DNA of 64,000 nucleotides, from the NCBI RefSeq assembly GCF_036711975.1, contig NC_091970.1, positions 5,711,501 through 5,775,500 on the forward strand, read 5' to 3'. The DNA is from Onthophagus taurus. Lineage: Eukaryota > Arthropoda > Insecta > Coleoptera > Scarabaeidae. The notes beneath the pieces are model-generated. The model did not search any database. It was not told the origin of the DNA and saw only the letters and a list, made by a program, of their open reading frames with translations. Positions 50,640 to 61,300 of this stretch are shown here, one piece after another. Numbering within the stretch: position 1 is the stretch's first letter; each line of letters starts with the position of its first letter. The position numbers and the translations under genes are program-made.

Positions 50640-51720
50640 AAAAATGAAAAAAGATTTTATTCGTGAAAAAGCACACGCTTTTTTCTATAAAGTGGGAGAG
50701 TTAGAAGAAAATATCTTAAGAATTCGATTTTTTAAGAACGAAGCGAAATAATTGTTTAAAAAATCAGAAAAAATCGGATTCTTAAGATATTTTCTTGTAA
50801 CTTTCTCACTTTATATAAGAAAGTGCTTTATATAAGAACCGCGCTTGAATATCTCTATTCGTTTTTGAGATCATAATTTTTTAACTCAACCTTAATAAAG
50901 TAGTAAAAAATTTTTGTAGATATTTTTAAAAAATTTAAAAAATCGAATTCTTAAGATATTATCATAAAACTTTCTCACTTTGTAGAAGAGAGTGTGCACT
51001 TTTCATGGACACAAAAAGGAATTGAAAAGCTCTATTCGTTCTTGAGATAATAATTTTTGAAATCAACCTCAATTATGTAGTAAACAAATTTTTTCGCATA
51101 ACTTAAAAAAAAAGTGAAAAATCGAATTCTTAAGATATCTTCTTGAAACTTTTCCACTTTATAGAAGAACGTACGTATATCTCAATAATATATTTTTAAT
51201 TAATTTAATATCTCAATTTGTTCTTGAGATAATAATTGCTGAATTTGAGTAACTTTATGAAATTAAATTTTTTTTAGAATTATTTTAAAAAAATCGCATT
51301 CTTAAGATATTTTAATAAAATACTCCCATTTTATAGAATAAAGTACGTACTTTGTCGAAAACTAACCAGTACTTGAATATCTCTTTTCGTTCTTGAGATA
51401 ATAATTTTTACACTCAACCTCAGTGATGTATTAAAAAAATTTTTCAACCTTATTTTTAAAAAAATCGTGAAAAATCGAATTCTTAAGATATCTTAATGAA
51501 ATACTCCTATCTTATAGAATAAAGTACGTATTTTTTCGCGTACAAAACCATACTTGAAAAGATCCATTCGTTCTTAAGATAATAATTTTTGAACTCAACC
51601 TCAATGATGTAGTACAAGAATTTTTCGCATAATTTGAAAAATCGAATTCTTAAGATATTTATTTTCATGGAATCTTCCCACTTTTTTAAAAGAAAGTGGG
51701 AAGAAATCTCATTTCGTTTA
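50640..51720 (-). repeat. Satellite family H, inverted block, about five copies
   Basis: Minus-strand copies of the family H monomer: CGAATTCTTAAGATAT and TCTTGAGATAATAATT recur at a spacing near 175 bp (about 50870, 51040, 51220, 51395, 51570). The orientation switches within 50683-50830, where a forward partial unit faces a reverse one across a centre near 50750, forming a long hairpin. Confidence 0.88.
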
Positions 51721-51889
51721 TAAAATGATAATTTTCGATTTTTTAAAAACGAAGCAAAAAAATTGATATAATCTTTTCCAAGATTACAATAAATACATTT
51801 AAATTTAAACAATGTAGTAAGAGCACTTTAAGAGAATGGATCTTATGAGCAAACAAAGCAGCTATTGCTTTATAAACGGAGATCATTGC

Positions 51890-52520
51890 GTAATCCGGTG
51901 GGAACACGACAAAACGTTATTATTATGTGCTCTATTTCTTGTGCGTTCTCTCGTTGTCGTTGATGTCGTTTCAGCCCTTGGCCTATATCCTAGAAAGTAA
52001 CGTGTCCACCAAGCGTTTTACTTTCAACAGGTCTTTGTACCCTCTCAGCCGTGACCGTTGCCATTCTGGACACGTACACATTTAAATAGTTAATATTAAA
52101 AAAGCGATTATTTTAAGATTAAATTAAAATTTGAAATCAAGACGCAACGAAAAAAAAAACATCATAAGAACGTGACGAATATGGATGTGAACTTTAAATG
52201 TTAGCGATTTTAACACACGGTGATCAGTCACGAAGAACACGTCTCAAAAAAAAACCGTGTACCTAATAAAAAAGATGTTTTAAAAGTGTATTATTGCAGA
52301 TTTTATTTTCTGCAAGATTCTGGAAAATTAAAGGTTTAATGAACTGCATGGTACGGGTAAGAAGGAGATTAATGGATAGTATGACCTTCGCACGCACGAG
52401 TGTTGCGGAAAAATAGACAAGGAAAAGTCAATTGTTACAATTTAAAACGTGCCATACTCGCTTGACATTTTGAGCTTCACCTTCTCCGCGATCTAAAAAA
52501 ACTATGGCGCGAAATAAGGA
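51890..52520. other. Non-satellite stretch, possible exon or promoter
   Basis: Positions 51960-52085 are less AT-rich; after GTTTCAG at 51974 the frame PLAYILESNVSTKRFTFNRS runs to a stop at about 52086. It is phase-compatible with the 47499 donor but carries no recognisable domain. Positions 52440-52520 are again GC-richer. Nothing firm can be said. Confidence 0.25.
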
Positions 52521-52789
52521 ACTTAAACGCCGTATGGGAAAATTATTACTTTTTTAATGTTTATGGACGAACTGGTAAATGTCATTGGAAATTTAACCGC
52601 TAAAAGTTTAATATAATAAAAGTAAATATATTACTTGATTAGATTCAGATTATCTGTTACTTAATCAATAAAGTTGATTTCAAATATCACAGTTGACAGA
52701 TATATAAAACGTGAAGTGGTACCAACTGTAAATTTTGATGCTATATAATCTAGAACGCACCCTTTGACACTTTATAGTTTAATAAATTG

Positions 52790-53110
52790 TTTAAGGGCTG
52801 GTTGCACAGTATACCGATAAATCTACCTGATGATAATTCTAGTGATAGTGTAAAACTAGAACTAATACTAGACCGAGAACTAGAAACATTCGGATTTAGC
52901 CGCACGTCTTTCAAGACGGCTAAATCCAAATGATTCTAGTTCTAGGTCTTGCGTTAGTTCTAGTGATACTGCTAGTGTAAAATAAGGTTATAATAGAGTA
53001 TACAAGGTTGCCAACTTGTAACAGGAAACATTTAGAAGTATTTTTGTGAAATACTAGAAGTAAAAACCCTATGTCCTTGAAAGCCATCACTTCAAAATGA
53101 TTCCTTTTGA
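52790..53110. mobile_element. Foldback element with CTAGTTCTAG arms
   Basis: Inverted arms: GACCGAGAACTAGAAACATT and AATGATTCTAGTTCTAGGTC enclose GGATTTAGCCGCACGTC / GACGGCTAAATCC, so almost the whole of 52855-52950 can fold as one hairpin. It is followed by AGAGTATACAAGGTTGCCAA and AAACATTTAGAAGTA, which also follow the copies at 59.6-61.1 kb. Confidence 0.7.
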
Positions 53111-53559
53111 TACTTAAGTCTTCAAAACTTTTATTTGGCTAAAAACCAAAATAGGTACATTTCAATAAAAGAAGAATGCTTGGAAATCAAAGAAGAAACG
53201 TTTTTATGCAATGCATACAGAAGTGATTCATTCAATGTACAGTATTAAAAGATTTGAGACATAAGGAACAAATCCTCCAATATGACCATGAATTTTGATC
53301 GCTAACAAAAGAACGAGGTAGAAAACTGATCCTTGGAAGCAAATCTTTTAATCCAAATAACTGATAAACATTGAAATAAGAAACAAGTCTGAATAAATTC
53401 CTCGATGGAAATAAAAAGAAATAGAATTCTAAAAAATTAAAAAAACGACGAAATCAATTAATTTCTTTTCTTGTATCTTATCTCTTCTTCGAGACTCTAC
53501 AAGATAAACCATTGCAACGAAAGTGCGGAAACATGACTAACACTAGATTTTCTTCAGTA

Positions 53560-54190
53560 ATAAAACTTCTATTATATGATAACTAACTTCAGGTTTAAAA
53601 TGTCAACCTCAATTTTGACATATTTGTAATCTTCATTAAAAATCCTTTAAAATGAGTACAAACACGACGTATTTATCTTCAATATTCATGAAGTTATGGT
53701 TAACTTCCGGTTAAGAATGTCAATGTTTGAAATGTCAATGTCATTTTGACATATTCTTAATTCTTATAAAATGTCTTAATATTTGTCACAAAAACAAAAA
53801 TATAATAAAAAAAATCAAAAATTAAGGTTGGTATTAATATTTAAAAATTAAATTGCTGTCTTCATTGTTGTTTTTTGTTGTTTTTTTGTTTTTTGAGATA
53901 AGTGCGTCATCTTTGGACTCATTTTAAAGGTTTTTTAATGAAGATGACAAATATGTCAAAATTGACGTTGACGTTTCAAACCGGAAGTGATTGTATTTCC
54001 ATTAATATTAAAGTCAAAAATGTCTAGTTTGGACTCATTTTAAAGGATTTTTTATGAAGTTGACAAATATGTCAAAATTAAAAGTTGAAAGTTCGAACTT
54101 TTTAATTTTTTGAGATAAATGCATCAAGTTTGGAATCACTTTAAAGGTTGTTTTATGAAGACAACTAAAAGTTTTTGTCACAACTAAGCT
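53560..54190 (-). mobile_element. Palindromic repeat element, copy 2, inverted relative to 29590
   Basis: Reverse-complement match to the element in BuGZ intron 5, including AACTTCTATTATATGATAAC at its edge, ATTTTGACATATTTGTAAT, ATCCTTTAAAATGAGT and TAAGGTTGGTATTAATATTT in the centre. The copies are clearly homologous but carry separate small differences. Confidence 0.7.
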
Positions 54191-54690
54191 CCTTCTTGTA
54201 TTTCTAATCTTTTGATTCTATGTGTTTATCTTTCAGATCCCTTTCTTGCTGTTGTCAGTCTCTTTTCGGTGTTTCGTTTCTATGTATGGTCTTCGACTTA
54301 TCTACCTAGCCATGTTCTTGGCGTTCCAACCTTCAATCAATCGTTATTCTAGCACCACTTTTTTTCTAAATATTTCTAAGTCTTTCTATTAATAAATAAT
54401 CTTTCTGTTTTGTCTCCACTATGCTTTACACAAGCTCCTTCTTGACTTTCCTTTTTTATCTTTCTTCTGTTATCAGTCTGTTCCCAAGAGTTTCTTGTCT
54501 TTATGGTTTCTCACCAATCTCCCTTCTTATCTCATTCCTGACTTTCTAGCACCCGTTCAATGTTGTTCTTCTAATATCAGTTTCCTTCTAGTCTATCTGT
54601 TCTTTGTTTCGTCTCTATCTTACATCTACAGTATTCTTGCAATCTCCCTTTTTACCGCAATGCTTAGTTTTTTTGAATCCAGTTTTTATA
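54190..54690 (+). repeat. Pyrimidine-rich repeat, copy 1
   Basis: Contains CTCTTTTCGG, CTATGTATGGTCTTCGA and ATCTACCTAGCCATG, then TTTATGGTTTCTCACCAATC and CTTCTAGTCTATCTGTTC. The same blocks recur in the same order at 57480-57990. Open frames here are low-complexity and not convincing genes. The following 54690-55300 is intergenic and includes the probable Spätzle leader from about 55140. Confidence 0.7.
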
Positions 54691-55324
54691 TAAAAGCTTT
54701 GGCAACCATAAATATCTGGCGGATAAGTTATCCTGCCTGCAGTTATCCAAACTAATTTATCGGCCAGATAATGCTGTCGGGAAATGTATACAAATAAGTT
54801 TTTCATAGAAATGTTAATGTATAATATAAATAACCAATCGATCACTCTTCCAATTCTGACTCATACTTCTTTTACACGAAGATATAATGAGATGTGTGTA
54901 ATTTAAAACGTTAGATTTCCTTTTGGTTAGGAGTCACGTTCAAGATATATCTTGTAATACAAATTATCTTTCACTTTTATCAACCAAATCATTTTACTTA
55001 TTAAGTAGAGTATTCGAGTTGATGACCTAAAAGCTGAAGGATCTTTAAAAAATTTTAATCCGAAACATTTAAAAAATATTGGCACAAAAAAGAATATATT
55101 CTTCGTCGGTGTTAAATAGCTCCCACTATTTTCCACACAACGCCTTGTCCTTGCGGTTGTGTCATCGCCTGTACATCAATGTTTAAACAGTTCCACACGG
55201 TTTGCTTTCGACGAAGCTGTGCAATTAAAAATAGAAAAATTTTTTAAACGAAATTCATAAAAAAATAAATCTTAAGTGATTAAATAAACCGTTTTAATTA
55301 AATTATAATGAAGAATTTGCAATT

Positions 55325-58300
55325 ATGGATAATTTGGTGAGTTCATAAAAAAGATGTTATTATAACAATAAGATTAATTGTTATAAAATCAATTTTAATT
55401 AACATTAAACTTTTATTAATAAAAATAAAATTAAAATTAAAGTGTTATGACCTGAATCGTAATAATGACTCTTTGAAATTGTTTGTAAATTAAACTACTT
55501 CAAGGTTCGAAGTACAATATGCGCCTTAATTGTATATTAGATGCAAATCTTCAATTTATGCAAATATAAACTAAATTTTTATTAAAAAAATTTTTTAGAA
55601 TGTTGTAAATTGGGTGTGTAAACAACACCGTTAGCTCATTATCGCTTATTTCGCACAAATCGAATGAAGCGGACAATTTCATTAATTTCTCATATACGCT
55701 TAGCATTAATTATTTGCGAATAAATTACGAGGCAAAACGGTCTTAATTGCTCCGAGTAGGGCTCTCACGTGTGATTAACGATCCGATTTTCAAAACAACA
55801 TTACGGTTGTTCGATTTAATTTTATTTAATACGAGAACGTAACCACCTCCTACTCGGGATTTCCAGATCGAATAGGATCTAAATTGTTATTCAGCAAAAA
55901 TAACACCAAATATAATTTTTTTTTAATTATTCGCTTTTTATTTATTTGCGATTTTAGATAAAACTTGTTTTTTTGGGTTTAACATATTTATGTCTTAAAT
56001 AGGTTGTTGTTTAATTAATTGTTTAACAATAGGATTGTTATAGATCGAAAGTTAAGACCTTGACACGCCCCGTTCGAATTCCCCCGCGATTTATTCTTAC
56101 TTCCGGCCTACGAAATGACATCAAATAAATTAATAAAAATTGTGGGAGTATTTTTCTGCTTAATTAAACGAAAATTTTCGTGTTTTCGTGGTTCGCTTGA
56201 TAAAACCTTGACGTAATTTTCGAGAAAATTTCATTCATCGTCAGGTATCGGATTTCCGCGTTTTTTTTTTTTTTTTATTTTTTTTTTGTAACGAATCATG
56301 GTTCATTCAATTCTATTAATAGAGCAATTATGTGATTAATTTATTAGAAAATCTTCGTAAATAACATTTTTTGATCTCTCTATTTATATGTGTTTTGTTC
56401 TAATTTCATTAAAAGTATTGAAACCAAATTTATGCAACACCTTGTATGTTATTTCTTTGACATTAATATAGTAGTAATTAAAAATGTCAATAGTTTAAAG
56501 TGTTTTGATGAGTTGTGCAAAGTATATCGTTCTCTAATCCATTATGCGAGGCAATATCATAAACTTTCTAGTTCTAGGTGTATGTAGTGTTAGTTCTAGT
56601 TTAATAAAAATATACAACATAGTAATATTTTATGTTAACTAGCGCTATCTACAACTGCCACTAGAACTAACACTAGACTGAGAATTAGAAACATTCGGAT
56701 TTAGCCGCACGTCTCTCAAGACGGCTAAACCCGAATGATTCTAATTCTCGGTCTTGTGTTAGTTCTAGTTTTAGTTCAATAAAAATATACAACATAATAA
56801 TATCTTATGCTAATTAGCACTGCCACTAGAACTAAGACAAGATCTAGAACAAGAATCATTCGGGTTTAGCCATCTTGAGAGACGTACGGCTAAAGCCGAA
56901 TGATTCTAGTTCTAGGTCTTGTGTTAGTTCTAGTGCTAGTGTAAAACTGGAACTAACACTAAACCGAGAACTAGAAACATTCGGGTTTAGCCGCACGTTT
57001 CTTAAGACGGCTAAACCCGAATGATTCTAGTTCTAGTTTTTGTGTTAGTTCTAGTGATAGTGCTAGTGTAAAACTAGAACTGATACTAGACCTAGAAACA
57101 TTCGGATTTAGCCGCACGTCTTTCAAGACGGCTAAACATTTTAATCTAGTAGCCCGTGAATGTTTTACACTGGATGTTATTTTTGTCCAAATAACAAGTA
57201 GCGGTAGACACAAAAGAACAATTGAACTTTAATCTAGTAGTCAAACGTCAACCAATGCTATCAATCTATTGACTCCATTAAACGACGTTTCAATTTATGT
57301 ATTGAAAAAGAGGGAAAACATTTCGAGTATTTTTTGTAAATTCCTAATTTTTATTTGATGTAAATTTTTAATTTTGAGTTTCAAAAAGTAGATGTTTATT
57401 ACAAAATAAAGTTTAATTGTGTCAAAAATAACATCGAGTAAAACATTCATGCGTTCAAGATGTTATTTTTTGTTATAACATCAACTTTTATTTTTGCTTG
57501 CTGTTGTCAGCTTCTGTTAATTGTATTGTATTTTTATAATGCTTCCATTTTTTTTGTATCATCAGCTTATCTATCTATCTATTCCACCAAAGTTCCTTCT
57601 TGTGTACCTAATCTCTCTTCAATTCCTTGATTCTTTATGTCTCTTTCTTGCTGTTATCAGTCTCTTTTCGGTTTTTCGTTTCTATGTATGGTCTTCGAGT
57701 TATCTACCTAGCCATGTCCCTGGCGTTCCAGCCTTCAATCAATCTCGTTATTCTTACCTAAAAGAGTTTCTTATCTTTATGGTTTCTCACCAATCTCCCT
57801 TCTTATGTACCTAATCTCATTCCTGACTTTCCAGCATCCGCTCAATTTCGTTCTTTTAATACCAATTTCCTTCTAGTCTATCTGTTCTTTGTTTAGTCTC
57901 TATCTTACATCTACACTATTCTTGCAGTCTCTCTCTTTTTACCGCCAAGCTTATTTTTCTGAATCCAGTCCATTTTCATCTTTTTTGTATTTACCTTCTT
58001 ATCTTTACAGTTTCTGTTGAATCTCTTTTCTTTATTTCCAGTCCCTTTCCGATTTACTTTGTTGATTTTCTTGGATTTAAACGGTTTTGACGAATTCTTA
58101 GTGTGATAAAAAATGAATACTTTCTAACACAATAAATTCCTTTCTAAAAATATCTTTTAATGTTTTCATTCTTGCGTTAGAAAGTATTTGTGAATTTATA
58201 GTTTTAAAATCTTTTACATTTTAAAACGTAAAATTTCACTTAATATTTATTAATTAAATATTGAATTTAATAAAGCTTTAAAATTAAGCAATTTTGAAAT

Positions 58301-61300
58301 GCTTTATGGCTCGTTTCGCAATAAATTTATTATCAATTCGCTTTTATAACCCAACGCAACAAAAATTAATTAAGCATTAAACTAAAATGGTAAACATTAC
58401 TTTTAATAACATCGTTGTAAAATGTAATTGAAATGTCAATGAAAAATGGTTTTTATTTTTTGTTTAAGATATTGTGGACCGCCTTATCGTTAGCTTTAGG
58501 TGTAGAACTTCGTGGAAACCTAATTCGAGGCGTACCATGTTACAAAAGAGACTATCAACTTTACTGCCCAACGGCGGGGAATACTTATCCTATGTAAGAT
58601 TTGATTTTAATCAAGTTGATTTGATTCAAGTAAATTAATTTTGTTTTTAGAGATCGAATAGAATTATTTATAGATGAAAATAAAGCCCTAATGAAACGGA
58701 TGTACGGGGAATTCTCGATGAATTCCCCGCCCGATTACAACTCTGCTGCGTCTCCGGGGACCAAATCGAAGAGATCCGTTAAACCCGGAGTTCCAGATCT
58801 ACACGCAGCCCCCGGACCAGATCCCGTTTTTGACGAATCCGAGACGATGTTCGGAAAAAATAGGGAGGTTCGACAAAATTTTAACTTTAGGAATAAAAGC
58901 GAAAGCGGAAGGTAATTAATTAATAACAAATTAATAATTTTCTTTTTTGTTAAAACACAATCGTACATTTTTATGCACCACAAGATATTAATACCGCAAA
59001 TGTTCTTAATTTCTATTTAATTACAGTAAAAACTCGATTAATTATCATTTTTAGAAATAAATTTGGATAGAGGAGGTCGGATTTATTCGAATTGATACCC
59101 AAGAATGTTAGTTTTGGTGGAAAAATAAAAAATTACGTTGAAATGTCAACAATGACAGGCGGCCATTTTGTTTTTTTTATCTCTATTGTTTATAGGAAAA
59201 CTAAAATAACTAGCGAAATAATTAAGATAACTTATTCGTCTTTGGACTTAAATTAAAGCATTTTTAATTTATGATCCAATTAGATAGATTACAATTAAAA
59301 AATGTAACATCGCAACCATAGAAGTGTTCCTGTAATTAAGAACGTTTTAATTTTCTTTTTAATATCTTATGTTAACTAGCGCTACCTAGAACTAACACTA
59401 GACCGAGAACTAGAAACGAAGAATGATTCTAGTTCTAGGTCTTGTGTTAGTTCTAGTGATAGTGCTAGTGTAAAACTAGAACTAACCCTAGACCAAGAAC
59501 TAGAAACATTTGGGTTTAGCCACACGTCTCTCAAGACGGCTAAACCCGAATGATTCTAGTTTTAGATCTTGTGTTAGTTTTAATGATAGTGCTAGTGTAA
59601 ACTAAGGTTATAATAGAGTATACAAGGTTACCAACTTTTGACAGGAAACCTTTAGAAGTATCATTTAAGATATGATAAATAAGTACAAAAAAGGAAGATA
59701 AATCATTGAAAGCTATCACTTCGAAATGATTTAGAACTAAATTTGGATAGAGGCGGTCGGATTTATTCGAATTGATACCCAAGAATGTTAGTTTTGGTGG
59801 AAAAATAAAAAAATTACGTTTAAATGTCAACAATGACAGGCGGCCATTTTGTGTTTTATCTCTCTTTATTGTTTATTGAAAAACGAAAATAACTACCGAA
59901 CCAATTAAGATAACTTATTCGTGTTTGGACTTAAATTAAAGCATTTTTAATTTTTGATCCAATTAGATAGGTTACAATTAAAAAATGTAACATCGCAACC
60001 ATAGAGGTGTTACTGTAATTAAGAACGTTTTAATTTTCTTTTTAATATCTTATGTTAACTAGCGCTACCTAGAACTAACACTAGACCGAGAACTAGAAAC
60101 ATTCGGATTTAGTCGCACGTCTCTTAAGACGGCTAAATCCGAATGATTCTAGTTCTAGGTCTTGTGTTAGTTCTAGTGATAGTGCTAGTGTAAAACTAGA
60201 ACTAACCCAAGAACTAGAAACATTCGGGTTTAGCCACACGTCTCTCAAGACGACTAAACCCGAATGATTCTAGTTTTAGATCTTGTGTTAGTTTTAATGA
60301 TAGTGCTAGTGTAAAATAAGGTTATAATAGAGTATACAAGGTTACCAACTTTTGACAGGAAACCTTTAGAAGTATCTTTCTGAAATACAAGAAATAAAAA
60401 TCCTGTGGGTTCATATTATGTTATACAAATCATTTAAGATATGATAAATAAGTACAAAAAAGGAAAATAAATCATTGAAAGCTATCACTTCGAAATGATT
60501 TAGAACTAAATTTGGATAGAGGAGGTCGGATTTATTCGAATTGATACCCAAGAATGTTAGTTTTGGTGGAAAAATAAAAAATTACGTTGAAATGTCAATA
60601 ATGACAGGCGGCCATTTTGTTTTTTTATCTCTATTGTTTATAGGAAAACTAAAATAACTAGTGAAATAATTAAGATAACTTATTCGTGTTTGGACTTAAA
60701 TTAAAGCATATTTAATTTTTGATCCAATTAGATAGGTTACAATTAAAAAATGTAACATCGCAACCATAGAGGTGTTACAGTAATTAAGAACGTTTTAATT
60801 TTCTTTTTAATATCTTATGTTAACTAGCGCTACCTAGAACTAACACTAGACCGAGAACTAGAAACATTCGGATTTAGCCGCACGTCTCTTAAGACGGCTA
60901 AATCCGAATGATTCTAGTTCTAGGTCTTGTGTTAGTTCTAGTGATAGTGTAAAACTAGAACTAACACTAGAACTAGAAACATTTGGTTTTAGCCGCTCGT
61001 CTCTCAACACGGCTAAACCCGAATGATTCTAGTTTTAGATCTTGTGTTAGTTTTAATGATAGTGCTAGTGTAAAATAAGGTTATAATAGAGTATACAAGG
61101 TTACCAACTTTTGACAGGAAACCTTTAGAAGTATTTTTCTGAAATACAAGAAATAAAAATCCTGTGGGTTCATATTATGTTAATCAAATCATTTAAGATA
61201 TGATAAATAAGTACAAAAAAGGAAGATAAATCATTGAAAGCTATCACTTCGAAATGATTTAGAACTAAATTTGGATAGAGGAGGTCGGATTTATTCGAAT

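Noticed and set aside
50478-50666. 62-codon frame starting in the GC-rich island
   Set aside because: It runs into satellite H and all three frames are open for a time, so coding is not distinguishable from composition.
50488-56100. GTTCGAATTCC at about 50488 and 56083 resembling a tRNA B box
   Set aside because: No A box or cloverleaf stems surround either site.
54495-57814. Open frames of 86 and 97 codons in the duplicated pyrimidine-rich blocks
   Set aside because: Their Leu/Phe/Ser content follows from the pyrimidine-rich DNA, and the two copies are open in parts that do not correspond.
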